DNA of 64,000 nt from Salmonella enterica subsp. houtenae serovar Houten (GTDB taxonomy: Bacteria; Pseudomonadota; Gammaproteobacteria; Enterobacterales; Enterobacteriaceae). The position numbers were made by a program, and so were the translations under genes. Shown in pieces: positions 8,720-18,244 of the stretch. The stretch spans positions 2,356,001 to 2,420,000 of the forward strand of contig LS483478.1 in NCBI GenBank assembly GCA_900478215.1, read 5' to 3'. The notes beneath the pieces were generated by a model. That model searched no databases. It was not told the origin of the DNA and worked only from the letters and a program-made list of their open reading frames with translations. Numbering within the stretch: position 1 is the stretch's first letter; each line of letters opens with the position of its first letter.

Positions 8720-10261
8720 TTAGTTCACTTGTGCCGGGCGATGAAGCTTAGCTCCCGTTTTCTGTGGTTCATTCCACAGATCTTCATAAGCGTAACCGGT
8801 CAGGTCTTCCACCACACGGCGCGTCTCCGGGGTGACGTTCTGTTTTAAACCGTGCGCTTTCAGACGATCGACCTCATCGACAAAAATCTTGTGAGTACGC
8901 TTGTTGAGGTGAAATGTTACCGCCTGCCACAGTGCAATCAGCAGCAGCCCGGCAGTACCAACAAACAGCAGGATCGCGATGGTGTTTACGGCGCTCTCCG
9001 GCTGGATCTGGCTCCCCTTCACAAATCCGCCTTCCTGCAACATAACGCCCACGATAAAGGTTGCAATCGCCACCGTCGTTTTGCGTGAGAAAGTCATCAC
9101 CGCCGCGAACAGCCCTTCACGACGCTGGCGGGTGATCATTTCATCAATGTCCGGAATGAACGGGAACACGTTCCACGGTGTGAACTCCAGAACACAACGA
9201 CCCACCTGGTACAGCGCGGCCAGTACCACCAGAATGGTGACTTTATTGTCGGTCGGGAACTGGTAAACCATAAACAACCCGGCCAGACACAATATCATCA
9301 GGGTATAAGCAAATACATACAGACGCGACGGACCAAATTTAATGATCGCCACACCAGCTAACAGCGTGACCGGCAGGCCGACAATGCTCATCGACAGCAG
9401 GGTTCCTGAAAGCGAAGACGGCACGCTCAGGCAGTAAACACAAAAGAAAACGAAAACGGTGTTATAAACATCTTTCGCGGTAAAGGAGAACAGATAAATC
9501 GCCAGATGTTTACGGAACGCGCGTACCTTCAGAGTGGAGTAGTACTCTTTAAACAGTTTCCCGGTCGCCACAACCTTCGCCATAAAGGACGTGGGTTGAC
9601 GAGTGTTTTCCAGCTCGACGAGCATCTCCGGCGTCAGTTCACGCTCCCAAGTCACCTTCCAGGAGATAAACACGCAGAACATAAACAGCACTGCAAAAAC
9701 GACGCCATTAATAAAGTATGCATGCGGATCGTGTTCACCAAAATAGCTGATTAACAGGCCCGGAATAAAGGTCGCCAGGAAGGTCCCGGATGCTGACAGG
9801 AACATACGACAAGTTGATAATTTAGTACGAGAGTTAAAGTCCTTAGTCATTTCTGACGGCAGCGTTTCCCATGGAATGAGCACCATCGCGGCAATCACTT
9901 CGAAAGCCAGATAGACGGCCAGATAGAACCAGAAGCTCATGCCTGTGACCCACAGCAGGATATACATCAGCATCAGCGGCGCACCGACTAATAAGAAGAA
10001 GCGGCGGCGACCAAAGCGTTTGCCCAACGGGTTTTTATAGAAGTGGTCAGTAAAGCTGCCCATAAACAGGCTGACGACCGCATCCACAATACGGGCGATG
10101 GCGACAATGGATGCAGCTTCGACTGGTGACAAACCGACGAAGGTGGTGTAAAAGAATAAAAGCCAGGCACCAATGACAGTAAACGCGCCGCCCCCCATGA
10201 TATCTGTTAAGCCATAGCCAATACTGACCGGAATGGTTATTTTTTTATTAGTACGAGACAT
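8720..10261 (-). CDS. GPH-family cation:sugar (probable hexuronide) symporter
   Basis: The 513-residue protein has about 12 membrane helices and belongs to the glycoside-pentoside-hexuronide family (MelB/GusB/YihO relatives). The basic loop KRFGRRRFF (about residue 80) and an early conserved Asp in GLTDIMGG are visible. It lies 26 bases after the uronate isomerase gene and before the mannonate oxidoreductase gene. A uronate or uronide is therefore the likely substrate, driven by Na+ or H+. That is inference from context; GPH substrates cannot be read from sequence alone. A strand-charged C-terminal tail of about 60 residues lies in the cytoplasm. Confidence 0.8.
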   Translation of the reverse strand: MSRTNKKITIPVSIGYGLTDIMGGGAFTVIGAWLLFFYTTFVGLSPVEAASIVAIARIVDAVVSLFMGSFTDHFYKNPLGKRFGRRRFFLLVGAPLMLMYILLWVTGMSFWFYLAVYLAFEVIAAMVLIPWETLPSEMTKDFNSRTKLSTCRMFLSASGTFLATFIPGLLISYFGEHDPHAYFINGVVFAVLFMFCVFISWKVTWERELTPEMLVELENTRQPTSFMAKVVATGKLFKEYYSTLKVRAFRKHLAIYLFSFTAKDVYNTVFVFFCVYCLSVPSSLSGTLLSMSIVGLPVTLLAGVAIIKFGPSRLYVFAYTLMILCLAGLFMVYQFPTDNKVTILVVLAALYQVGRCVLEFTPWNVFPFIPDIDEMITRQRREGLFAAVMTFSRKTTVAIATFIVGVMLQEGGFVKGSQIQPESAVNTIAILLFVGTAGLLLIALWQAVTFHLNKRTHKIFVDEVDRLKAHGLKQNVTPETRRVVEDLTGYAYEDLWNEPQKTGAKLHRPAQVN

Positions 10262-10287
10262 GTTCTACCCTCATTTAAGGAAGGACG

Positions 10288-11691
10288 TTAGAATCTGAAA
10301 TAATTAACTGCATTATCGTGACATATATTTTTAACCATCCGTGTCAAGATCCGCTTATTATCAGGGATTTCACCACGCTCAACCCAGCCACCAATCAAAT
10401 TACAAAGGATGCGGCGGAAATAATCATGACGCGGATAAGAAACCAGGCTGCGTGAATCCGTCAGCATACCGACGAAGTGCATTAATAACCCCTGATCGGC
10501 CAGACTATTTAACTGCTTTTCCATACCACGGCGAGTATCGTTAAACCACCAACCGGAACCAAACTGCATAGGCGACTTCACGCCGTCCTCGCCGGACTGG
10601 AAATTAGCAATTGTCGTGGCGACAATGTCGTTATAGCTACCATTCAGGTTATAGAGGATGGTTTTAGGCAACCCGTTGTTCTGCAGCATCGCATCCAGCA
10701 AACGGTTAAGGCCCGCCGCCAGATTGATCTGGTCGGTGATGGAGTCAAAGCCGGTATTGATGCCCAGTTGTTCACACATTTTTCTGTTATTGTTGCGGAG
10801 CGCGCCGAAGTGAATTTGCATTGCCCAGCCGCGTTTTTTGTACTCCCGCCCCAGCATGATAAACATGGCGCAGTTAAGCTGCGCCGTCTCGCCGTCGGTG
10901 AGCTCGCCACCGCGTCGCTTCTGAGCAAACAGCGATGCAACAGTCAGCGCATCGGCAGGTTGATACTCAACGATTACCGGGCCGTGATCGGAGATACGGC
11001 AGCCTACTTCGTGGAAGAAATCAATACGTTCGACCATCGCGGCGGTAAAGTCGGCGAAGGTATGAATATCACGCCCCGTCACCTGCGCCAGCCTATCAAT
11101 AAAGGTGGCAAGCACCTGTCTTTCGGCAAAAATATCGTCAGGACGAAAGGTCGGCAGCACCCGTGTGGTAAAGGTCGGATCCTGTTGCAGCAGGCGATGA
11201 TATTCCAGCGTATCCAGCGGCGCATCGGTAGTACAAATGACTTCAACGTTGGAGCGCGTAATCAGGCTACGGGGTTTAAAATCTTCTCCGCCAATAAGCT
11301 GATTACAATGATTCATTATCTCTTGCCAGTTATCACTGTCCAGCATTTCGTTACAGGAGAAATATTTATTTAATTCTAAATGTGTCCAGTGATATAGCGG
11401 ATTACCAAATGCCGCTTCAACCGTTTCAGCATAAGCTTTAAATTTCTCTTCTGGCGTGGCGTCTCCGGTAATATAGCGTTCGGCAATACCGTTCGCGCGC
11501 ATAGCGCGCCATTTATAGTGATCGCCCGCTAGCCATAATTGGGTGATATTATCGAATTTTTTATTTTCGTAAATTTCTTTTGCGTCAAGATGACAGTGAT
11601 AGTCGATGATCGGTAATTTTGCGGCAACTTCTTTATATAACCGAACACCGACTTCACTATCGATCATGAAACGATCGGTAATGAAGTCCAT
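10288..11691 (-). CDS. uxaC: UxaC-like glucuronate/galacturonate isomerase
   Basis: The 467-residue protein spans the whole uronate isomerase family (E. coli UxaC is 470). It is an amidohydrolase-fold TIM barrel with the metal motif DYHCHLDAKEI near residues 30-40, and the conserved DSRSLVSYPRHDYFRR and GGWVERGEIP segments near the C-terminus. It would convert D-glucuronate to D-fructuronate (or galacturonate to tagaturonate). It sits 47 bases after rspA. Salmonella is expected to keep a second, canonical uxaC elsewhere, so this may be a paralogue; the symbol names the family. Confidence 0.88.
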   Translation of the reverse strand: MDFITDRFMIDSEVGVRLYKEVAAKLPIIDYHCHLDAKEIYENKKFDNITQLWLAGDHYKWRAMRANGIAERYITGDATPEEKFKAYAETVEAAFGNPLYHWTHLELNKYFSCNEMLDSDNWQEIMNHCNQLIGGEDFKPRSLITRSNVEVICTTDAPLDTLEYHRLLQQDPTFTTRVLPTFRPDDIFAERQVLATFIDRLAQVTGRDIHTFADFTAAMVERIDFFHEVGCRISDHGPVIVEYQPADALTVASLFAQKRRGGELTDGETAQLNCAMFIMLGREYKKRGWAMQIHFGALRNNNRKMCEQLGINTGFDSITDQINLAAGLNRLLDAMLQNNGLPKTILYNLNGSYNDIVATTIANFQSGEDGVKSPMQFGSGWWFNDTRRGMEKQLNSLADQGLLMHFVGMLTDSRSLVSYPRHDYFRRILCNLIGGWVERGEIPDNKRILTRMVKNICHDNAVNYFRF

Positions 11692-11738
11692 GTTATTTTT
11701 CTCGTTAATATAAAATTTATTTCAGGTCGATGATATAA

Positions 11739-12953
11739 TTACCAGTTCCATAACGTACCGTCTTCCAGGCGGGCCACCGGCAAATAGGCGGGATCGTACG
11801 GATATTTCGCCGCCAGTTTTTCATCGAACTCAATGCCCAAACCTGGCTTGTCGCCCGGATGCATATAGCCGCCCTCGAACGTCCAGTTATGCGGAAAAAC
11901 CTCCAGCATCTGTTCGGAGTAGCCCATAAACTCCTGCACGCCAAAGTTAGGCACCCACAGGTCGAAATGTAATGCAGCGGCCATACAAACCGGCGACAGA
12001 TCGGACGGCCCGTGCGAACCGGTACGCACCTGGTAGAGCGAGGCAAAATCGGCGATGCGGCGCAGCCCGGTAATACCACCGGCATGGGTAAGCGTGGTGC
12101 GGATATAGTCAATCAATTGCTCTTCAATGAGCTGTTTGCAATCCCAGATACTGTTAAAGACTTCGCCTACGGCAATCGGCGTGACCGTATGCTGGCGGAT
12201 CAGGCGAAAGCACGCCTGGTTTTCAGCCGGCGTCGGATCTTCCATCCAGAACAAACGATAGTCTTCAATACGTTTGCCAAAGCGGGCAGCCTCAATGGGT
12301 GTCAGCCGATGGTGCATATCGTGCAGAAGATGTTCATTAAAACCGAACGTATTACGTACGGCGTCAAACAACTTGGGCGTAAAGTCGAGATACTTTTCCG
12401 TTGACCACAATTGCTCTTCCGGCCACTGACCTTTTGTCGCCGGTTCATAGGCCAGTCCCTTGCCTTTCGCCATGCCGTAGGTGGTTTTCATCCCCGGAAC
12501 GCCGCACTGGACGCGGATTGCTTTGAACCCCTGCGCTTTATGACGCGCGTAGTCTTCCAGCACATCGTCGATGGTGTGGCCTGTGGTATGGCAATACACC
12601 ATGACGCCTTCACGCGAAGCGCCGCCGAGTAATTGATACAACGGCATATTGGCGGCTTTGGCTTTAATATCCCATAACGCCATATCCACAGCGGAAATGG
12701 CGGACATGGTGACAGGGCCGCGGCGCCAGTACGCGCCTTTGTAGAAGAATTGCCAGATATCTTCGATGCGGCGAGCATCCCGCCCGATGAGCTGTGGGCA
12801 CAGGTGATCGGTAAGGTACGAGACCACCGAGAGCTCGCGTCCGTTCAGAGTGGCATCCCCCAGACCGGTGATCCCGTCTTCCGTGGTTATTTTTAAGGTG
12901 ACGAAGTTACGCCCTGGACACGTAACAAAAACTTCAGCCCCTACAATCTTCAT
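11739..12953 (-). CDS. rspA: RspA/ManD, mannonate dehydratase (enolase superfamily)
   Basis: The 404 residues show the enolase-superfamily two-domain layout. Metal ligands are visible as Asp in LHDMHH, Glu in WMEDP and Glu in VGEVFNS. DMHH also supplies a catalytic His, and GSHGPSD carries a second. D-mannonate dehydratases of this ManD group make 2-keto-3-deoxygluconate; some members have very low activity, and E. coli RspA was first linked to starvation signalling. It is the first gene of the leftward uronate set. YdfH/RspR is the probable repressor, acting in the 12.95-13.07 kb region. Activity here is inferred from family and neighbours. Confidence 0.88.
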   Translation of the reverse strand: MKIVGAEVFVTCPGRNFVTLKITTEDGITGLGDATLNGRELSVVSYLTDHLCPQLIGRDARRIEDIWQFFYKGAYWRRGPVTMSAISAVDMALWDIKAKAANMPLYQLLGGASREGVMVYCHTTGHTIDDVLEDYARHKAQGFKAIRVQCGVPGMKTTYGMAKGKGLAYEPATKGQWPEEQLWSTEKYLDFTPKLFDAVRNTFGFNEHLLHDMHHRLTPIEAARFGKRIEDYRLFWMEDPTPAENQACFRLIRQHTVTPIAVGEVFNSIWDCKQLIEEQLIDYIRTTLTHAGGITGLRRIADFASLYQVRTGSHGPSDLSPVCMAAALHFDLWVPNFGVQEFMGYSEQMLEVFPHNWTFEGGYMHPGDKPGLGIEFDEKLAAKYPYDPAYLPVARLEDGTLWNW

Positions 12954-13074
12954 TTTTATTCCTTACATCGCATTATGGGATGCAGGAAATTTACCCAACT
13001 GAGCTACTACCATACAAGTATATTAATCTAAAAAGCGCTGCCAGATCACAAAATGTTCTGGTCGCGCGACAATG

Positions 13075-13401
13075 TTAAGTACGTCCCCATCCGACGACAA
13101 TAATCAGCATTCCGCACAGCGCGATCAGCGCGCCACACCAGTCATAAACCGTGAGCCGGACGCCATCGACAACACGTAGCCACAGGAGCGCAGTACAGAC
13201 ATATACTCCACCGTAAGCCGCATAAACCCGCCCACTCGCCGCCGGATGCAAGGTCAAAAGCCAGGCGAATAACGCGAGTGATGCCGCGGCGGGCAGAAGC
13301 CACCACACGCTGGCGCCGCGCTTAATCCATAGCCAGGGAAGAAAACACCCAATGATTTCACAGAGTGCGGTAACAAAGAAAAGCAGAGTCGTCTTTAGCA
13401 T
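13075..13401 (-). CDS. ynfA: YnfA, small four-helix membrane protein (UPF0060)
   Basis: The 108-residue protein is almost entirely hydrophobic, with four predicted membrane helices, and contains HPAASGRVYAAYGGVYV, a family signature. UPF0060 proteins resemble small multidrug-resistance transporters, and E. coli and Shigella YnfA have been proposed to act as such; the substrate range is not firmly known. Start: ATG at 13401 gives the E. coli length; an in-frame ATG at 13410 is possible. Neither has a strong ribosome site. Confidence 0.88.
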   Translation of the reverse strand: MLKTTLLFFVTALCEIIGCFLPWLWIKRGASVWWLLPAAASLALFAWLLTLHPAASGRVYAAYGGVYVCTALLWLRVVDGVRLTVYDWCGALIALCGMLIIVVGWGRT

Positions 13402-13553
13402 GAGATTCATTTGGTTACGAAAAGATAAGTGATAATACGACAGAATATCGCTACGGTTATCCGGTCATTCTTGTGTATATGCCAGGCAGAAGGATTGGTG
13501 TAGAATTTACAGGTGATTTACCGCTTTTTTTCCTCTTATGAAAGGATGTTGTG

Positions 13554-13895
13554 ATGAACAATACGCTGAGCAAACGCCTGTGCCTGACGGCAATGCTTAC
13601 GCTGGCTGCCGTTGTGTATACTACTTCCGCATTCGCTGAAACCAGTAAACTGGTGATTGAATCGGGAGATAGCGCACAAAGTCGTCAGGAAGCGGCAATG
13701 GAAAAGGAACAATGGAACGACACCCGCAGTCTGCGTCAGAAAGTGAATACCCGCGCAGAAAAAGAGTGGGACAAAGCCGATGCCGCCTTTGATAACCGCG
13801 ATAAATGCGAGCAAAGCGCCAATATCAACGCCTATTGGGAGCCCAATACGCTGCGGTGTCTGGATCGTCGTACAGGTCGCGTTATTACGCCCTGA
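13554..13895 (+). CDS. ynfB: YnfB, exported protein of unknown function (UPF0482)
   Basis: The 113-residue protein has a signal peptide ending SAFA-ET (about residue 29). Its mature part is charged and mainly helical, with a Cys pair (DKCEQSA and LRCLDRR) likely to form a disulfide. It aligns closely with E. coli YnfB, for which no function is established. ATG at 13554 lies seven bases after AAGGA; the GTG directly before it is too close to the ribosome site. It is followed 35 bases later by speG on the same strand. Confidence 0.9.
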   Translation: MNNTLSKRLCLTAMLTLAAVVYTTSAFAETSKLVIESGDSAQSRQEAAMEKEQWNDTRSLRQKVNTRAEKEWDKADAAFDNRDKCEQSANINAYWEPNTLRCLDRRTGRVITP

Positions 13896-13930
13896 TGCAG
13901 GATAACTAACAGGAAGTGTAAGGATACAGT

Positions 13931-14491
13931 ATGACAAGTGACTACAAGGTCAGACTGCGCCCGCTTGAGCGTGAAGATTTACGGTTTGTCCACCAGCTTG
14001 ATAATAATGCCAGCGTTATGCGTTACTGGTTTGAAGAGCCGTATGAGGCTTTTGTCGAACTGTCGGATCTCTACGACAAACACATCCACGACCAAAGCGA
14101 ACGGCGCTTTGTCGTCGAATGCGACGGTGAAAATGCCGGGCTGGTGGAACTGGTAGAAATTAACCATGTGCATCGCCGGGCGGAATTTCAGATTATTATC
14201 TCGCCGGAGTACCAGGGGAAAGGCCTGGCGTCACGCGCGGCCAAACTGGCGATGGATTACGGATTTACCGTACTCAATCTCTATAAATTGTATTTGATCG
14301 TCGATAAAGAGAATGAAAAAGCGATTCACATCTACCGTAAACTCGGGTTTAGAGTAGAAGGCGAGTTGATTCATGAGTTCTTCATTAACGGCGAATACCG
14401 TAACACCATCCGCATGTGTATCTTCCAGCAGCAGTATCTGGATGAACATAAAACGTCCGGTTCTACGCTCCTGAAACCCACCGCGCAGTAA
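13931..14491 (+). CDS. speG: SpeG, spermidine N-acetyltransferase
   Basis: The 186-residue protein is a GNAT acetyltransferase. The acetyl-CoA loop EYQGKGLASRAAKLA lies around residues 96-110, and the acidic polyamine-binding region around residues 25-60. It acetylates spermidine (and spermine) at N1 or N8, limiting polyamine toxicity in the cytoplasm. The ribosome site AAGGA precedes ATG by six bases. The spermidine exporter genes mdtJI lie about 20 kb away in this window, so both detoxification routes are present. Confidence 0.95.
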   Translation: MTSDYKVRLRPLEREDLRFVHQLDNNASVMRYWFEEPYEAFVELSDLYDKHIHDQSERRFVVECDGENAGLVELVEINHVHRRAEFQIIISPEYQGKGLASRAAKLAMDYGFTVLNLYKLYLIVDKENEKAIHIYRKLGFRVEGELIHEFFINGEYRNTIRMCIFQQQYLDEHKTSGSTLLKPTAQ

Positions 14492-14531
14492 ACGCGGCGC
14501 GGTAGTCACGGAGAGTCGCACCGCGCCCGGT

Positions 14532-15242
14532 TTAGTAGTAATCGATACGATTTTTAATGGTGTAATGGTGGGACACTGCCGGCTTAACGCTCTCATCGAC
14601 GATAACAAGCCGGCAGTCAACAGGGTTCGCGTACGCATCATATTCGCAGCTCTGTGTGACGTTGCCGACCTGTCGATCATCCACCCGGCTGACTGCCGTA
14701 TAATCCAGCTTTTTACGCGGGTCCGCGGAGGGTTTTGCCGTCACAGAGAGCGTATTCTGCGAGTTTATCGTTGTTTTACCTAGCGGATAGCCTTCGCTAT
14801 CATAGCGGTACTCGACTTTCATCGCTTTGCCCGTCGCCGATACCACAAAACCGTTGTCGTCCGTCTCCCAGGTCACGCCCGCCGAAGGCAACGCCGCCAA
14901 CTGGCACTTCCCCTGTAACTGCACTTTTTTTTCCAGCGTCTGAGCATCCCGGTAATAATTGGCATCCAGCACAAGCGCCAGCCCCGTATTATTCTCCAGA
15001 TCGTGTAACTCAAGCGTATCAAAACAGCCTTCCTGTGAAAGCGTACCGGTGACCTGCTTCGCCACCTCGCCATTCTCACTCATCAATGTCTGGCTGAAAT
15101 CCTTTACCGGACCACGTAATGGATCAAAATCAAATTCATTCGAAAAACTGGCCATTTCCGGCGTAAAAGACTCGGGGGATTTCGGATTATCACAACCGGC
15201 CAGCATCATGCAGAATAACGTCAGTAAAAGGGGTTTCTTCAC
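14532..15242 (-). CDS. ynfC: YnfC, outer-membrane-type lipoprotein (UPF0257)
   Basis: From the GTG at 15242 the protein is 236 residues, the E. coli length. It has a short hydrophobic signal and the lipobox LAGC, with the acylated Cys at about residue 17. Asp follows the Cys (CD), the classic inner-membrane retention signal, so the final location is uncertain. The frame extends 12 codons further to an ATG at 15278, which would add a charged segment before the signal; I therefore prefer GTG. The function is unknown. It is transcribed toward speG and divergently from ynfD. Confidence 0.85.
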   Translation of the reverse strand: MKKPLLLTLFCMMLAGCDNPKSPESFTPEMASFSNEFDFDPLRGPVKDFSQTLMSENGEVAKQVTGTLSQEGCFDTLELHDLENNTGLALVLDANYYRDAQTLEKKVQLQGKCQLAALPSAGVTWETDDNGFVVSATGKAMKVEYRYDSEGYPLGKTTINSQNTLSVTAKPSADPRKKLDYTAVSRVDDRQVGNVTQSCEYDAYANPVDCRLVIVDESVKPAVSHHYTIKNRIDYY

Positions 15243-15349
15243 GCGTTTCACCAGGATAGAAAGATATTTATCAATCATATTAGCAAATACAGTTATTTAC
15301 ACGGAAAATGCTAAGCTTAAAACAGCGTCATTAATCACAGGAGTTCATG

Positions 15350-15655
15350 ATGAAAATCGCAACTGCAATAGCCGCTCTGGCGTTAATTAGCGCCCCCTCG
15401 CTGGTGATGGCGGCACCGGGATCGTGCGAGAGAGTAAAAAGCGATATTGAACAACGTATCATTAATAACGGCGTGCCGGCGGATAATTTTACGCTCACTA
15501 TCGTTCCTAACGACCAGGCCGATCAGCCGGACTCACAGGTGGTGGGCCATTGCGCGAACGACACGCATAAAATTCTTTATACCCGCACTAACAGCGGCAA
15601 TGCGCCAGCCAATACCTCTCCCACTCAGGACGGTTCATCCGCCGAACCGCAATAA
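15350..15655 (+). CDS. ynfD: YnfD, small exported protein (DUF1161)
   Basis: The 101-residue protein has a signal peptide (cleavage near VMA-AP, about residue 21). It has two cysteines (GSCERV and GHCAND) typical of DUF1161 periplasmic proteins, and a low-complexity C-terminal tail rich in Asn, Pro and Ser. No biochemical role is known. Two ATGs are adjacent; the second (15350) is six bases from GGAG and gives the E. coli length. Confidence 0.87.
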   Translation: MKIATAIAALALISAPSLVMAAPGSCERVKSDIEQRIINNGVPADNFTLTIVPNDQADQPDSQVVGHCANDTHKILYTRTNSGNAPANTSPTQDGSSAEPQ

Positions 15656-15692
15656 ACGCCTCCTGCCCTCCGGCTCCGGAGGGTAACGCTCT

Positions 15693-15733
15693 TTGACATG
15701 GATTAATAATCCTTACTCCCAAAGGGGTAAACT
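15693..15733 (+). promoter_or_regulatory. candidate FNR box and -10 upstream of ynfE
   Basis: TTGAC-ATGG-ATTAA (15693-15706) matches the FNR palindrome at eight of ten positions. TAAACT (15728-15733) is a plausible -10. The implied start near 15741 puts the box about 41.5 bases upstream, as at other class II FNR promoters, and leaves a 65-base leader. E. coli ynfEFGH is FNR-activated. A second partial match at 15763-15776 is too close to the start codon to work this way. Confidence 0.45.
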
Positions 15734-15805
15734 CATTACATCATTAGCATGATAATAATTTCGTTATAGATATCAATATATAGCGAAACGATAATGGAGT
15801 GAGTG

Positions 15806-18244
15806 ATGCCCGGAGAAAAGCAACAAACAGGCGTTAGCCGCAGGACGTTAGTGAAATCAGCGGCGCTTGGCTCACTGGCGCTGGCTGCCGGAGGCGTATC
15901 TTTACCGTTTGGGATGCGTACCGCGGCCGCGGCGGTGCAGCAGGCCATGCGCAACGAAGAAGATAAAATCGTCTGGGGCGCCTGTTCGGTCAACTGCGGC
16001 AGTCGCTGCGCCCTGCGTCTGCACGTAAAAGATAATGAAGTCTGGTGGGTTGAAACTGATAACACTGGCGACGATGTCTACGGCAATCATCAGGTTCGCG
16101 CCTGTCTGCGGGGCCGTTCAATCCGTCGGCGCATTAACCATCCGGATCGCCTTAACTATCCCATGAAACGCGTTGGCCGCCGCGGCGAAGGCAAATTTGA
16201 ACGCATTAGCTGGCAGGAAGCGCTGGACACCATTAGCGCCAGCCTGAAAAAGACCGTAGAGACCTACGGCAATGAAGCCGTCTATATCCACTATTCATCC
16301 GGCATCGTAGGCGGCAACATAACCCGCTCGTCGCCTGCCGCCTCGCCGGTGAAGCGTTTGATGAACTGCTACGGCGGTTCGTTGAATCAATACGGCTCAT
16401 ACAGTACCGCGCAAATCTCTTGCGCCATGCCCTACACCTATGGATCCAACGACGGCAACAGCACGTCTGATATCGAAAACAGTAAACTGGTGGTCATGTT
16501 CGGCAATAATCCGGCTGAAACGCGCATGAGCGGCGGCGGGATTACCTGGTTTCTGGAGCAAGCGCGTGAACGCTCAAATGCGCGCATGATCGTGATAGAT
16601 CCGCGCTATACCGATACCGCTGCCGGACGTGAAGACGAGTGGATACCGATTCGCCCCGGCACCGACGCCGCGCTGGTGGCGGGAATTGCCTGGGTATTGA
16701 TTAACGAAAATCTCGTCGACCAGCCTTTTCTCGACAACTATTGTATCGGCTACGATGAAAAGACCCTTCCGGCTGACGCGCCCCAAAATGGCCATTATAA
16801 GGCTTATATTCTGGGCCAGGGCGAGGACGGTATCGCCAAAACGCCGCAGTGGGCATCGCATATTACCGGCATCCCTGCCGATCGAATTATCAAACTGGCA
16901 CGCGCGATAGGCAGCGTCAAGCCGGCCTACATCTGTCAGGGTTGGGGGCCGCAGCGTCAGGCGAACGGCGAACAAACCGCTCGCGCTATCGCCATGTTAC
17001 CGATTCTGACCGGCAACGTCGGTATTCATGGCGGTAATAGCGGCGCACGCGAATCCACTTACACCATTACCATTGAGCGTCTGCCGGTCCTGGAGAATCC
17101 CGTTAAAACCACCATCTCCTGCTTTAGCTGGACGGACGCCATTGCGCGCGGCCCGGAAATGACCGCCCTGCGCGACGGCGTACGCGGCAAAGATAAGCTG
17201 GATGTCCCGATAAAATTTCTATGGAACTACGCTGGCAACACCCTGATTAATCAGCATTCGGATATTAATAAAACCCATGAAATTCTTCAGGATGAAACGA
17301 AATGCGAAATGATTGTGGTCATCGACAATTTTATGACCTCTTCCGCGAAGTACGCCGATATTTTACTGCCGGATCTCATGACCGTCGAACAGGAAGATAT
17401 CATCCCCAATGATTACGCCGGTAATATGGGATATCTGATTTTTATTCAACCGGCGACGACGCCTAAGTTCGAGCGCAAGCCCATCTACTGGGTACTCAGC
17501 GAAATCGCCAGACGCCTCGGCGACGACGTGTATCAGCGGTTTACCGAAGGCCGTACACAGGCGCAATGGCTGCAATATCTGTACGCCAAAATGCAGGCAA
17601 GAGATCCGGCATTGCCCGCGTATGACGAGCTAAAAAAAATGGGCATCTATAAACGCAAAGATCCCAACGGCCATTTTGTCGCCTATAAAAAATTCCGTGA
17701 AGATCCGCAGGCCAATCCGTTAAAAACGCCGTCCGGTAAAATCGAAATCTACTCGAGCAAACTCGCTCACATTGCCAATACCTGGGAGCTGGCGGAAGGC
17801 GATGTGATAAGCCCACTGCCGATTTATACCCCTACTTTTGAAGGATGGGACGATCCGAAACGGAACACCTTCCCGCTACAGCTATTTGGCTTTCACTATA
17901 AATCCCGTACCCATTCAAGCTACGGCAATATTGATGTTCTGCAGGCCGCCTGTCGCCAGGAGGTGTGGATAAATCCGCTCGATGCGCAAAAACGCGGTAT
18001 CGCGAATGGCGATAGGGTTCGCGTCTTTAACGATCGTGGAGAGGTACGCCTACCCGCCAAAGTCACGCCGCGTATTCTGCCGGGCGTCAGCGCGATGGGT
18101 CAGGGCGCATGGCATGATGCGGATATGGCTGGTGATAAAATTGATCACGGTGCCTGCATCAATACGCTCACCACGCAGCGTCCTTCTCCCCTGGCAAAAG
18201 GGAATCCTCAACATACCAACCTGGTGGACATCGAAAAAATCTAA
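15806..18244 (+). CDS. ynfE: YnfE/DmsA1, Tat-exported molybdopterin oxidoreductase
   Basis: This catalytic subunit of the DMSO-reductase family is 812 residues long. The twin-arginine signal SRRTLVKSA lies at residues 10-18. A [4Fe-4S] cluster motif, CSVNCGSRC, starts near residue 60, with a fourth Cys in RACLRGRS. The molybdenum ligand is expected to be Ser in YGSYSTAQIS near residue 200. The E. coli orthologue is linked to selenate reduction; relatives reduce S- and N-oxides. Start: ATG at 15806 is six bases from GGAG; the GTG at 15803 is too close. It heads the operon ynfE-ynfF-ynfG-ynfH-dmsD. Confidence 0.92.
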   Translation: MPGEKQQTGVSRRTLVKSAALGSLALAAGGVSLPFGMRTAAAAVQQAMRNEEDKIVWGACSVNCGSRCALRLHVKDNEVWWVETDNTGDDVYGNHQVRACLRGRSIRRRINHPDRLNYPMKRVGRRGEGKFERISWQEALDTISASLKKTVETYGNEAVYIHYSSGIVGGNITRSSPAASPVKRLMNCYGGSLNQYGSYSTAQISCAMPYTYGSNDGNSTSDIENSKLVVMFGNNPAETRMSGGGITWFLEQARERSNARMIVIDPRYTDTAAGREDEWIPIRPGTDAALVAGIAWVLINENLVDQPFLDNYCIGYDEKTLPADAPQNGHYKAYILGQGEDGIAKTPQWASHITGIPADRIIKLARAIGSVKPAYICQGWGPQRQANGEQTARAIAMLPILTGNVGIHGGNSGARESTYTITIERLPVLENPVKTTISCFSWTDAIARGPEMTALRDGVRGKDKLDVPIKFLWNYAGNTLINQHSDINKTHEILQDETKCEMIVVIDNFMTSSAKYADILLPDLMTVEQEDIIPNDYAGNMGYLIFIQPATTPKFERKPIYWVLSEIARRLGDDVYQRFTEGRTQAQWLQYLYAKMQARDPALPAYDELKKMGIYKRKDPNGHFVAYKKFREDPQANPLKTPSGKIEIYSSKLAHIANTWELAEGDVISPLPIYTPTFEGWDDPKRNTFPLQLFGFHYKSRTHSSYGNIDVLQAACRQEVWINPLDAQKRGIANGDRVRVFNDRGEVRLPAKVTPRILPGVSAMGQGAWHDADMAGDKIDHGACINTLTTQRPSPLAKGNPQHTNLVDIEKI

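Noticed and set aside
10768..11373. A 201-codon plus-strand ORF opposite uxaC
   Set aside because: Antisense shadow of a conserved enzyme gene.
15763..15776. GTTAT-AGAT-ATCAA as the FNR site for ynfE
   Set aside because: The geometry would put transcription start after the start codon; the match at 15693-15706 is better placed.
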